The notes under the pieces: generated by a model | Database searches by the model: none | The model's input: only the letters and a program-made list of their open reading frames with translations | Told to the model about the DNA's origin: nothing | From: Schistosoma mansoni | Taxonomy: Eukaryota; Platyhelminthes; Trematoda; Strigeidida; Schistosomatidae | DNA: 64,000 bases | Direction of reading: 5' to 3' | Assembly: GCF_000237925.1 (NCBI RefSeq) | Contig: NW_017386134.1 | Coordinates: 59,134 to 123,133 of the forward strand | Shown here: positions 24,366-34,943 of the stretch, piece after piece | Position numbering within the stretch: the first letter of the stretch is position 1 | Layout of the letters: the number at the start of each line of letters is the position of its first letter | Position numbers and translations under genes: made by a program

Positions 24366-27300
24366 AATCCGATCAGCACGTTTCATTCCAATGATTTCTA
24401 ATTCATAGAATCAACTTGAAGATGAATCAGTGTATTCTATCTAAATCAAGAAATTAAAAGGTACATTTACTATTAAGTCTGTTTTACGTTCTCTGTCCTT
24501 ATTCACTTCACTCCGACATTTCTGTATTGTTTTATATTACTTATTATCATTATTCAGCAAATAGTTATATTCCTAGCAATTTTTACTCTTATGTGGTAAC
24601 GCACGTTGGTCATATAATATTCTGAAATGTTTACACATAATTATAATAATCATTCATTCATTAATAATGACTTGACATCAATTATTGTAGTAGTTATTCG
24701 AAATTTTGTGCAGTCGTTCAACCTTTGTTCAAAGTCAACAGTTTCCATATTGCTTGCTCTTAGTTCGATTTTTGCTTGTTAATTAACCGTTATCGAGTTT
24801 AGACACAACCGACTGTCTTCATATTTCTGACAAAAAGACGTTGTAAACACTGCAAACACCTCGCAAGTTGTGGTTCGTAACTAAATTTTGTCTATTATTC
24901 ACTAAATAATTACTATTTGAGACAAAACGTTGTTTGCGATCTTCGATTTCGCACTTATCTCAATGGAGTGACATGGACGCTTCCATATGCTTATCAGTTA
25001 TTTTCATCTTCCACGGTAGGTTAAAAGTGACAATAGGTGGATATGGTTTGCGTCCCTATATTCTTACTGTTTAGATCAACCAAGTGCTTTTGAAATGAAA
25101 TATAATCACATTTGATATTTCTATAGGAATAAGAAAATTTATGAACTGGAACTTGTGTTATGATTTGATTAGGTATTTAACGTATCAATCTAGTCGTTAT
25201 GTAACACCTATCAAAATGCAATTTTTCGACAGCAATATATATAGATTTTCATGTTATATAGAACATAAGTGACTATTTTGTGATTACATCTACAGAAGAC
25301 CACATTATATATTGAGAATTCAGTGAATATGAAAATGAGTAAGTTATAGAATGTATAGAATAATAAGGTATTGGAAAAGTAAACGAGTTCTGATTGAAAC
25401 AATTTGAAATCGTCTAAATATGTTCAACTGCATTTTTATGATTCCTAGTGTTTTTCATTTGAAATGTAAATTCAGTGTTTGTGGTAAGAAGTCAATCATA
25501 AAAGGCATCAGACATATTTTTCAATGCCTTTCGTTTCCTTGTGTCTACTAGAATTATCACAGATCATTTGATGAGAAATAGTAAGAAACATGACTGTCTA
25601 GTTTCTATCTAATTCAAATGAAATCTACTTCAATACAAAAGTATAATCAATGCTTTTTCTGCCGACTAACAATAATATGAAAAACATTTCATAGTGATCA
25701 TAACTTAGTTCTGTAGTTGAGCTATTTCAGAAATAAACACAACAAAGTGAAAAGTATAAACAGATAATGTAAACGTGATTCTTGTGAGATCTGTATGTTA
25801 CTCATGATCACTTCAACATTAAGCTCATGATCATTTAATTTTAAATTATGGATTGAGTCAGGTAGAATGAGATGTTGATCTGTTAACATTTAAATGTCTT
25901 TACCTTCTACTTCATCAGTTCAATCTCACTGACATCATTACAAAGACAATGTAAATCAGTAAGAAACATTGTCATAATTTAACTATTTTAATAATTGGAA
26001 ATTATGTATAAACCATTTTAGTTTAAATCATAAACATGTTGGATGTTTATATTCTCAACACACCACTAATGAATTCAGTCTAAATGTGGTGACTATAAAG
26101 AAAAATGCTTCGTTTGCATTTCAACAAAACATCTAAATAAATATCTTTCATTGATGACACAGAAAGATTAGTTGTATAGGTTTTCTTCAGCATAAAACAT
26201 GAATTTGTATCCTAATTCTCAACTAAATTATACTGGATAGTGAGTTTTAGTTTAATTGTCCTAACATCAAATAATATTCCTGAGACGTATTCTATGCTCA
26301 GAAGGAGTATCATATCTAGCACTAGAATTCATTTGGCGATCATTAAATCAATTAATTCTTTATATTGAACAGTGATTGCCATCAATGCTTTCTTCTGACA
26401 TATATTTCTATTTCTCGTTTGTTATTTTTTGACCATAAGGTACAGAACATATTCGTAACAGATAGTTCTTATAGCTCTGCAAAAACGAAGTAAAATCCTT
26501 AATGACTATAAAACTCCAATACTTAGCACTCAAACACTAAGTAAACGGAAAAATAACAAAATGGGGGCAAACTCTATAAATGATAGAAACCTTACTGATA
26601 GATTCAGCCTTCGCGAACTCATTGAAGAAAAATACACAAACGTTTAGTGGTGTTCAAAATCATAAAATAATTATGGTAAAAGTATATTCACCATCATATT
26701 TCTTCTGATAAAGTTTTTCCCGACTTCATACCACTTTGTAGTAACGCTCGTGTTGATATACTAAAGCTTTATCATATTTGTTGTTGTGGATGGTTTATAA
26801 AGTTATCAGACAGTGAAATGTCTTACGCTATGCTTTATTTTGTCATGATAATACAATACAACTACATTCTGCTTGCTTCAGATTGAAATTCTCGATTGAG
26901 TTATGTCGAAGTTCTAGCTTATTTAGGACTTTTACAAATACACAGTTTATCTAGTCCTTACATATTTTTGACTAACGATTTATTCTCCACATAAATGTAT
27001 TTTAATCAACGCATTACTTATACTCAATGGAATTTCATCAATAAAAAGTCGACATTAACCATTCGTTAACACGGGTTATCAAAAGTCATGTCAGTGGGAG
27101 ATTTGATTCACATATAACAAAGCGATTTGATGAGAGACAATAATGTAAGCTTTCTGTATGTGACTATTTGTTTACTGAAATCCGATTTATACTACATAAT
27201 CTAGGTATATTGATAGTCTCGATCCGTGGTTATAAAGCTACTTTATGAGTAAGTTTCTGATTGTAAGAGTAAGGTGATTTAGACCAAGCATACAGGTATC

Positions 27301-27704
27301 AAGTTTGACAGTGAGGAAGTTTTATATACTAAAATGTCTAATCCACCAGTTTTGTCGTAATTAATTATGAGCGATGTGTTATTTTCATTCTTCACTATTT
27401 GCTTCACAGTCCTTTATTTCTGTGATAGATTTTAGGTGACCTCTATGTGCATTCTCTTCTCAATGCATTTAATTTTATTTGCCATACAATATATACTTGT
27501 TTTCACGTATTCTCCCAACGTACAACTAGGCATACTCGCAAAATGAAAGTAAATTTCAAACATTCCATCAAGTTAACTTTCTTTAGTTTATCCAAAATAA
27601 GTTAAAAGATGCGAAAATAACAGCGAGTTCACAATCAACAAAATGGATACAGATTTCGAACAAACTATTAAACGAGTATAATTAATACTGTTTGAATGAT
27701 TATC
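24366..27704. other. AT-rich stretch downstream of the endoglycoceramidase gene
   Basis: Presumed intergenic on the minus strand, after the stop codon of that gene. No gene is seen on either strand. A 3' UTR and poly(A) site for the gene are expected in its right-hand part but cannot be placed. Confidence 0.4.
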
Positions 27705-28034
27705 TTAATTTTGTTTTGGTATGATCGTTATTTCTATAAGTTCAATATTCGTCTTCATCAAAGTACATGGCATATAAACAAATATTAAATTAGTATTATT
27801 TTCATACACTTCATAATATAATTGTTCTGGAATGAAACGAGTCTTCACTCCATGTGGATAATGAATCGACATTGGAACAAAAATTTCTGCAACTAACAAT
27901 GCTGAGTTCACATTTGTACAATTCTTCTGTGTTGGTACAAAAGCATAATAAAACACACCTGAATCTACATCGAATCTCAATTGGACAGGTTGACCGGCAG
28001 TTGATTGTGGATATGTACGACTGAACGATTTCAA
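27705..28034 (-). CDS. endoglycoceramidase (GH5), exon 4 (C-terminal domain)
   Basis: On the minus strand the acceptor TCTCATACAG is followed in phase 0 by 109 codons and TAA. The peptide begins LKSFSRTYPQSTAGQPVQLR, the usual link from the GH5 barrel to the C-terminal beta-sandwich (family pattern RTYPQAxAGxP), continues with VDSGVFYYAFVPT and ends ELIEITIIPKQN. It joins exon 3 (donor GTAGGT after NVENIS) in frame. The 330-base exon is intact. A partial duplicate of exactly this exon start and its upstream intron lies at 42389-43511. Confidence 0.88.
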   Translation of the reverse strand: MKSFSRTYPQSTAGQPVQLRFDVDSGVFYYAFVPTQKNCTNVNSALLVAEIFVPMSIHYPHGVKTRFIPEQLYYEVYENNTNLIFVYMPCTLMKTNIELIEITIIPKQN

Positions 28035-29344
28035 CTGTATGAGAGAGAAGAAATTACGAAGCGAAACAATGTATTGCAATAATGTGAAATGCATATGTAA
28101 GGTATTCAATTTGAAGACAGTGAAGATCATAACCTGATAACTTAATAACCAAAGGAAGTAGGGAAGATTTAGAGGGATATACTAGGATGAAATAGTTATT
28201 CATATATTTCTAAAGGAACCATGAATAACTAATTTAATCGTACCTGATATAAATGAATAACCAAACACTAATAACTAGCTAGTTATATGATAACTGTAAG
28301 AAGTAAAATGGCTCTTCTGAAATTAATATCGCTACTGAAATGGAGTAAGCTGTTAATATTTTTCGACCAGATGTTTTTGCTCATAAGCTTACTTTAGAAC
28401 TCCATCATAAACGACATTGAAAAAAACGAACAGAGGCAAACTGAATTCTTCGATTCACTTGCTATTTTACTGTTATTTGGTTAATAGAGTGTTATTATTA
28501 ATGACTAACTTTTTCGAATTGTTTCCAAGAGATGGGTTATCGTAACCTGATGATGAAACCACATTCACTAAGCACAGCTGATGATCGTGTTATGCTGACG
28601 GTGAGCGAAAGTCTGATAATTCCTAATACTAGAGTTTTCCGAAGTTATTTCAAGTCAAACAAACGTGGAAGGCAAATAATATATAATTGTAAAGATGAGC
28701 AATAATATGTATTAAGAAGTTAAAAGAAGGTAGTTCAGAAGAGAAAATCAGAGATCGAACGCTCACACGATCTCGTTTCGTGAATATCAGTGAACTAAGA
28801 AATAAATGTGATATTATTTCTGGAGAGAAACCAAAGACCAGACGAAATGGGTACAAAATGGTACAACTCAAAAACTTTCATCCCAATAACTAATACTCCT
28901 TAATCATGCTTCATTGTCGTACATGTTATAAGGTTGATTGTCCTAATGAGTCGACTTCCTTAGCAGTTTACGAAAGCTTTTGATATCACCAACTCACGAA
29001 ATCTCTTAACTTATCCTTATACATCATCTTAGAAATTTGTTTGTTATAAAGTAGATTATTGACCATGTGGTTGTGGACAGTTGAAATTAATCGATCACAG
29101 ATATGTGTGTTTAGGCAAAAGACATGTAAATGGTGGTTAGTTCCTTCCGTTCTTCGTTTATTTTTAAAACTCATCTTTTTGATTGAACTGCACAACCCTT
29201 AATTCATGTAAAGGGAATGAAAATCACCCACAAAACGAAACGTATGCATTAGACATTTACCTGTGACAGGGACCAATATGATTGAGATCATTAGTTCTGA
29301 AGAATAGTTTAAACAGATCATTTTAGAGAGTATAGTTCTTGTTC

Positions 29345-29885
29345 TCCAAAATTGGTATCGTTGCGGAAAGGGAGGCAGAAAGGATGCAGTTCTGCGGACA
29401 TTGTTGTGAGGCAGAGAAAAGAGTGATTAGTTTGTGCGGTTCGGCCTAGGAAGGAGACCTAAAGTGAAGTGTCCTGAAGGTCCAGTTTTTTGGTGTATCA
29501 GACGCTGTCGATTGGGTAAAGGAGCTGGACGTCCGGCTCAAGAAGAAAACGTCACGACAAGCAAAACGTCTGCAGGAGTGACCGTTTATATGGTGGGGTA
29601 AAATGTGGTGCATGCTTCGTATGCCGATAGTCTTAAGAAATATGTAGGAATAATCAAAAATAGAATCCCTGAAAACGGAAGATTGAAATAGAGAGAACGG
29701 AAAGGAAATCGGACAGGAATCGAATTAACAACAGAGTTAGAGGAATAGTGGATCATGTAAAGGAAAAAGCGAAAATGTGCAAATGTATTTAATGTATGAT
29801 TTCTATATTTTGCCAAGCCACTGTGTGATTGTACACCAAACAATAAATTGCTTATCCCCACCTGATTTCTCACTCACTACAATAC
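29345..29885 (+). mobile_element. LTR-like mobile-element remnant
   Basis: Fossil. A GC-richer block (GAAAGGGAGGCAGAAAGGAT, GGAGCTGGACGTCCGGCTCA) is followed by a segment with AATAAATTGCTTATCCCCAC and a CACTACAAT end. That end resembles in layout the polyadenylation part of the LTR at 33308-33741 but differs in sequence. The family is undetermined and no whole domain is visible. Confidence 0.4.
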
Positions 29886-29968
29886 AAGTAGGGGAAAGAC
29901 CGTTTCCTACCTAAAGTTATACTGATGAATATTAAAGATTCCCAATGTGAAAATTGGAACAACATATA

Positions 29969-30014
29969 TAAGCGAACAATATTGTTTTCAATTAGATCGT
30001 CATCAGGTTTTACT
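29969..30014 (-). ncRNA. hammerhead motif, long-palindrome class (left arm)
   Basis: On the minus strand: AAAAC, core CTGATGA, a short stem II around CGATCTAATT, GAAA, palindrome AACAATATTGTT as stem III, C17, then GCTTATA. The core is canonical; stem I has one mismatch (AAAC against GCTT) and stem II is weakened by a G-T pair. Confidence 0.55.
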
Positions 30015-30280
30015 CTAATATATATGAATATTTATATGAAAATGTTAGACCAATCACAAGGCTATTTGAGTCAATAATCACAATGAAATAGAATATGTAC
30101 CCAAGCATAATAATAGTTAAAATTACAAGTTGATAGTGGGAAGATAGGTGTACTGATAGTAGTAAGAATATTAAATTACGATAACAAAAGTCTTATCAAT
30201 AATTAAACATAAGAAGTAAGAATTCATTATATGTGAAAAAAAGTTATAATTGAAATAGTCATAGCGATTGAACTATAAAT

Positions 30281-30323
30281 AATTCCAACGTTTCGTCCAG
30301 CTAACTTGTCTGGACTTCTTCAC
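30281..30323 (-). ncRNA. truncated minimal hammerhead (left arm inner end)
   Basis: The minus strand reads TGAAGAAGTCCAG, a loop, CTGGACGAAACGTTGGAA. This is the motif at 31504-31551 but without the first core C and the 5' strand of stem I, because the arm is fused here to another hammerhead sequence. Confidence 0.6.
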
Positions 30324-30405
30324 ACGAAACGGCCGTCCAGTGTTTCCAGGTTTTCCATGGTGGTCTAGCTTCAATTGACTAACGCTTTCAACTATGATAA
30401 ATACT
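30324..30405 (+). repeat. 3' half of a hammerhead SINE
   Basis: The plus strand reads CACGAAACGGCCGTCCAGTG, then TTTCCAGGTTTTCCATGGTG and GGTCTAGCTTCAATTGACTA, i.e. the ribozyme from the end of stem II onward plus the SINE 3' part. The 5' half is absent: the sequence to the left is the truncated hammerhead of the foldback arm. Confidence 0.75.
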
Positions 30406-30571
30406 AAATCTCCACAAAACCCCTTCAGATAATTAAATATTCATCAACAAGTAATTTGACCTTTTCTTCTTTTATTCAACCTGTTTACTTCACATGAATC
30501 GTTATTATGACTGAAATCAATATGAGTTATGTTTAGCATTACAATTATGTACTTGATGATGATTCTCATTT

Positions 30572-30775
30572 TTCAAAGTTGAAATCATGAGTCAATTGAA
30601 GCTAGACCACTATCGAAAACCTTAAAGCACTGGACGGCCGTTTCGTCCTATTATGGGACTCCTTAGCAGTGCGCATCCACGAACCCGCTCTCGCGAGATT
30701 CGAACCCAGGACCTACCAGTCTCGAGCAGAAGCCCTTAACCGATAGACCACTGAGCTGGCATCCAACGGTGTTAA
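30572..30775 (-). repeat. tRNA-derived SINE with hammerhead ribozyme, near full length
   Basis: On the minus strand: a tRNA-like head with A-box-like CAGTGGTCTATCGGTTAAG and B-box-like GGGTTCGAATCTC (RNA polymerase III promoter), then GGATGCGCACTG, the ribozyme, and the tail GGTCTAGCTTCAATTGACTC ending near 30572. This is the fullest copy of the family in the window and shows its order: tRNA head, hammerhead, tail. The head seen alone at 7427-7474 and the tails at 17440 and 30324 belong to the same family. Confidence 0.8.
30623..30670 (-). ncRNA. hammerhead ribozyme motif, SINE class (G5 changed)
   Basis: Stem I GCACTG/CAGTGC pairs perfectly; stem II GTCC/GGAC, GAAA, minimal stem III ACGGCCGT and the GTC cleavage triplet are intact. 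The core reads CTAAGGA instead of CTGAGGA, a change of the conserved G5 expected to stop cleavage. Confidence 0.75.
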
Positions 30776-31009
30776 TGTCTTATTTTATTTGCAATTTCGA
30801 TGATTCAGAAAAAAAACTTTTCAACCTTCATTTTTGCACTTTTATTCTTATTTTTACTTCACATAGAAACATATCAACACTGAATATCATTCATTAATAA
30901 CTCATCTTACACATACATACATACACACAATTCATCCAGTCTCCTTTTATTTTACATTGTTGAACTTTTCACTTGATTCTCATTCAACTGACTCATATTA
31001 AAAGGAACG

Positions 31010-31060
31010 AATGGAGCGAAGAAATTTTTTTCAATTAGTTTTTCATCATGGCTCTACACT
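31010..31060 (-). ncRNA. diverged hammerhead motif, long-palindrome class
   Basis: On the minus strand: GAGC, then CATGATGA (one extra base against CTGATGA), a stem II-like segment, GAAA, an A/T-rich stem III and TTC followed by GCTC. Stem I is GAGC/GCTC here and AAGC/GCTT at 336-382, so one pair has changed on both sides. Core and stem III are degraded. Confidence 0.4.
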
Positions 31061-31503
31061 AATATATCTATGATTTACAATAATTAAATAACACTCATGG
31101 AGTAGATACGTTACGTAATAATTATGTAATGACATCGAATATAAACTAACATTAATTGGAAGAGAAGGATTAATACTAATGAAAGTTATTATTTGAAAAT
31201 CAAACAGTTGCTGCGTTGCATAATATATAAAAAAGGAGAAGAAGGAACTAATAAAATATTTTGATGAATGGTCAGTAATATAGTAGTTATGTAAGAGTTA
31301 AGAGACGAATGAAGAGAATAAGTAAAATACAAAAATACAAAAAATACAAAAAAAATGGAAGGAATAAGATAATTGTTTACCGAAATTATGCTACAAACTC
31401 CGCTATACCGATGGCCAATGATTGAATTAAAAAGTAGTAGAAATTTTGATGATATGATTGGTAAGCAAAAACACTATGTATATTTCTTTGATGATTTGGA
31501 TTG

Positions 31504-31551
31504 CTTCCCTGAAGAAGTCCAGACAAGTTAGCTGGACGAAACGTTGGAATT
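31504..31551 (+). ncRNA. minimal hammerhead ribozyme of Penelope type
   Basis: Stem I TTCC (31505-31508) pairs with GGAA (31546-31549); core CTGAAGA (31509-31515, fits CUGANGA); stem II GTCCAG/CTGGAC; GAAA (31538-31541); two-base stem III ACGT without loop; cleavage expected after T31545. All core positions are canonical. A very short stem III is the known form of hammerheads in Penelope-like elements. Confidence 0.75.
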
Positions 31552-31822
31552 ATTTATAGTTCAATCGCTATGACTATTTCAATTATAACTTTTTTTCACA
31601 TATAATGAATTCTTATTTCTTATGTTTAATTATTGATAAGACTTTTGTTATCGTAATTTAATATTCTTACTACTATCAGTACACCTATCTTCCCACTATC
31701 AACTTGTAATTTTAACTATTATTATGCTTGGGTACATATTCTATTTCATTGTGATTATTATTGACTCAAATAGCCTTGTGATTGGTCTAACATTTTCATA
31801 TAAATATTCATGTATATTAGAG

Positions 31823-31868
31823 TAAAACCTGATGACGATCTAATTGAAAACAATATTGTTCACTTACA
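31823..31868 (+). ncRNA. hammerhead motif, long-palindrome class (right arm)
   Basis: Core CTGATGA at 31829-31835, weak stem II, GAAA, palindrome AACAATATTGTT at 31849-31860 as stem III, C31861 as cleavage base. Stem I keeps only its outer pairs (GTAA/TTAC). Mirror image of the motif at 29969-30014. Confidence 0.5.
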
Positions 31869-32001
31869 TATGTTGTTCTAATTATACTGATGACACTGTT
31901 CAGAATGAAAATTATAAATTCCCTCACCGTACGGAACATAATGACTTCAATAAGAAATTTGACATAAAGTCAAAAAAGATATTATCAATAACAAAACCTA
32001 C

Positions 32002-32226
32002 GGAAATGTTTTCTACATTTAAGTTAGAAAATAATTCATATCCGTCCCAGTACATCCATGATTCGAAATTCCTGTCTGCTGCATTCAGCACAGCATTATA
32101 TTCAACCGTATTTATTGAATCTGGATTACCATCAGGAAGACACAGACCGAATTCTGTTAAAAACCGTCAGCCACCAGTGGATTGAACTATACTTCTCACA
32201 TTTTTGAATGCATAATTTAAGAGAAG
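32002..32226 (-). CDS. endoglycoceramidase (GH5), exon 3 with nucleophile and an in-frame TGA
   Basis: On the minus strand a good acceptor (TTGCTTGTGTTTAG) opens a 225-base exon in phase 0 that closes at donor GTAGGT. The peptide begins LLLNYAFKNVRSIVQSTGG, then a TGA at 32167-32169, then RFLTEFGLCLPDGNPDS and later FESWMYWDGYELFSNLNVEN. TEFG holds the GH5 catalytic nucleophile (Glu) and SWxYWD is the conserved strand end, so the identification is firm. Family members read STGGxRFLTEFG-like here, so the TGA replaces one residue just before the active site. Phases join exon 2 (CDH, phase 0) and exon 4. Either the copy is a recent pseudogene or the base is a sequencing error. The plus-strand frame at 31844-32185 is its shadow. 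Confidence 0.85.
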
Positions 32227-34943
32227 CTAAACACAAGCAATAAAAATATCAACATTGATAAGTATGTGAATGATTTCTGCAATGAAACTAGACTACAATA
32301 AACTGCATACACTGTGTCAAAGCAATAACACATCATCCATTTTGTTCATTGACCTATCATTCATTACATTTATGACTTAGTTATGAAAAATTGCAAAAAA
32401 CCAACCGACGTTCAGTATTCTCCATCTTCAAATGATTATGATTATATTTATGTTCACAAGTACTTACATGATCGAGTGAAAAAAGGCACAAAAATTGAGT
32501 GATTTCGAATTCTGTGGTTTGATTACAAAGTAACTGGCTAGGAAAGAAGATGATTCTACAAATCACAAAATCAGTCATTTCTTAACAATCCATAAATAAA
32601 GATTCACACAACATCTAATTATCAATTCAGTAAGATGGAAATGAACCAATACCAAAAAGTGACATCTTGTCAAGCAATGGCCATTATGTCTAACTGACTA
32701 AAAATCACATTCGCCAGAAATCCTCCATAAGCCTATATGATTCACCATATAAGTTTGTTGACAATGTTCTCGCGTTCACAATTGTTGAATTGTTGCAAAT
32801 TATCTTTATTTATTCATAGTCCATACAAACAATAACATGAATGTAGTATGACTCACTGCGTTGGTGTTGCCATTATTCACCACCATGTTAACAGAAATTT
32901 AGATAAATCCCCTTCTGTTTATATAAAAATAACATTTCACTAATGTCCCATTTTGCTAAGACCTGTAAAGTTTAACAGTCTATTCGAACTTAATCATTCA
33001 GCAATCACCACAAATATATGAAGAAGGGAATTAGTTGTGAAATTCCACGCATTATGAATGAAGGTTTGAAAACATTGACTGTTAGTGTATTCATTGAATG
33101 ATCACATCATGTCACTTCATTCAATTATCAAGCATTTATTTTATTAATTGATTAGTGAATATTACTAGTAATCACATTTTGCAAATAAAATCACACGGTT
33201 TAAATTTTCGTTCCTAGATGACTCTACAGTACTTTTATTAAGTTCAGTTCCGGTGTTGCGTTCACCCTAATCAGTTCATCATTTATTAAGGACACAACAA
33301 ACATTTATGTTGGTGCCCCGTCAGGTCGACGGAGCTATGGAGCTCAGTGCGTCGCAGACTCGACATTCTGACAGAAAGTTTGGCACAGACTGCAGTGAAA
33401 GAAGATAGTGGCATGGCGAGCAGAACCACGCATGAACGAATGCTTTAAAGGGGAACGAGTGTGGAGTGGTCTACTTATATTCATATAAGTAGTATATGGT
33501 GTTGGTCAGACATAGAATGTATTTTCGCAGAAGACCGAAGAGCAAAGAACTGAAATGAAGCGCAATCGTTTGGAAAATGCATGAGCAATGAAATTAGAGA
33601 ATAAACAGTGAAGATTGAAACAATTGGTTGTTAATTTGTAAATTGACTGTTCATTGTTTGGTTATCAGAATTGACTGAGATAGTCTGTAATTTTTGCTTA
33701 AATACATTCGATTGTCCCCAACCAATGTTCTGTTCACTACAATTGGAGCTCGAACTAAACAAATTAACTTGTTTGTCAATTTTGTTTGTAACAATCAATG
33801 TCTTACAAGTTGATGTGAATAACAGAATGGAAGTGGACTTCCCTTATATTTGTCGATGCAATAATCAGATTAGAATTCCACTTGAATTCATAAACTGGAG
33901 ATTTTGTCAACAAACAACATATGTACATTGGTATGCAATATCCTATAGTGTTTGTGAATAGGTTTCAATAAGTAAATGAGTTTAATGAAAGCTACAAGAA
34001 AAACGTTTTTACTTTGAAATCTAACATAAAATACATATTAATCTAATGCTTCTATTTCCACTTCCACTGTTAGTTTGGCTATTTGACTATATCTTAAGAA
34101 TACTAAGATGACAGAATTCATAATTATCATGGCTTCATAGAATTATTCGTCAGTGTTGCTTATTCATCTACGCCCAATTTCAGACACATCCATAGCTATA
34201 ACGTTTGCTAATGACGATGATTCATAGAACATAAATGTTACTACTTTAAAGAAGGAATGTAGAAATTTCTCATCTTATATGACTTGTTTTAATCAATTAC
34301 AAAATACACTATAGTTCTAACAATTTTGCCAAGTTATTCATCATATTGTTTACTGAGAGTATTTCCATGGTGAAAAAATAAATAATTAGCTAAATGGTAA
34401 TTGATAAACATGAGCAAGTCAATGGGTGTTTTTCAATCAATTCCAAGTAAATAAATTCTAGGTAATTCAATTTCAAGTTTGATATAAAGTAGGGAAATCA
34501 AAAGGCTGCAGCGAAAAATGTCAATCGTCGAATGTCAAACTACGGATCTCAAAAATCACTCGCTAAGACTTATTGAAGCTTCAGTTTTGATTTCGGGTAG
34601 TGTTGTAAGCACGCACTACTGAGTAGTTTTTAGTTGTTTGGTTAGTGTGAGGACATGGTGTAAAATGTAAACAATATTTTATTATGAAAATACTTTCGGT
34701 CAACGATCCTTCGACATTTAACTTAATTGAATGTAGTTGTTCTGAATATAGATCGAATAATTTAATAAGGGTGACAAAGGATTTCAAAATTTTCCAGACA
34801 AGTCTGGTTATCAAGTTACGAACAAAAATCAAGTCAGTCAGCTTATGCTACAAAATATCAGTGGGTTATTGTTGTTATTAAAGCATCAAATATTCAAAAT
34901 GCACATACACTACAAACAATAAACCAGGTAATAAAACTCTCAC
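32227..34943 (-). other. intron 2 of the endoglycoceramidase gene
   Basis: Lies between donor GTGAGAG (after YLCDH of exon 2) and the acceptor of exon 3. It contains an LTR (33308-33741). From 33133 to 34471 it matches the duplicate at 43510-44806. The 96-codon plus-strand frame at 33671-33961 starts inside the LTR and is not conserved as a frame in the duplicate. Confidence 0.7.
33308..33741 (+). mobile_element. solo LTR of an LTR retroelement
   Basis: Fossil. About 434 bases, starting TGTTGGTGCCCCGTCAGG and ending TTCACTACA, with TG...CA ends and the AAATACATTCGATTGTCCCC block shared with the older remnant at 19470-19720. It is absent from the duplicated tract at 43.7 kb, where about 85 other bases stand in its place. 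No internal region is present. The family is not determined. Confidence 0.6.

Larger units (their letters stand above)
29957..31878. mobile_element. foldback of Penelope-type terminal repeats with hammerhead motifs
   Basis: The arms 29957-30323 and 31510-31878 are reverse complements of each other with few differences; the spacer is about 1.19 kb. Each arm runs from a minimal hammerhead (inner end) to a second hammerhead with a palindromic stem III (outer end). The spacer holds a hammerhead SINE fragment (30324-30405), a fuller SINE copy (30572-30775) and a third, diverged terminal copy (about 31000-31370, minus). Hammerheads in terminal repeats, and inverted copies, are known traits of Penelope-like elements. 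No reverse transcriptase is present, so this is a composite of ends only. Confidence 0.65.
28035..32001 (-). other. intron 3 of the endoglycoceramidase gene, rich in inserted elements
   Basis: Lies between the donor of exon 3 and the acceptor of exon 4. Bases 28035-29125 match the duplicate at 42422-43511. The rest holds an LTR-like remnant and a 1.9-kb foldback (separate entries). The small open frames here, for example on the minus strand at 28650-28871, are shared by the duplicate only as non-coding similarity. Confidence 0.7.

Noticed and set aside
28650-28871. Minus-strand frame, also seen at 43037-43267, as a conserved exon
   Set aside because: Both belong to duplicated intron sequence; the similarity is explained by the duplication, and the start differs by frame between the copies.
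30700-30762. tRNA gene (A- and B-box-like sequences)
   Set aside because: It is the tRNA-derived head of a hammerhead SINE; the acceptor stem is not closed and the SINE body follows directly.
31844-32185. 113-codon plus-strand open frame next to the foldback, first taken for a Penelope N-terminal protein
   Set aside because: The minus strand of the same bases is exon 3 of the endoglycoceramidase gene (TEFG and SWMYWD motifs, good splice sites); the plus frame is its shadow.
33671-33961. 96-codon plus-strand frame as a host exon
   Set aside because: It begins inside a solo LTR and its second half, duplicated at 44.15 kb, is not kept open there.
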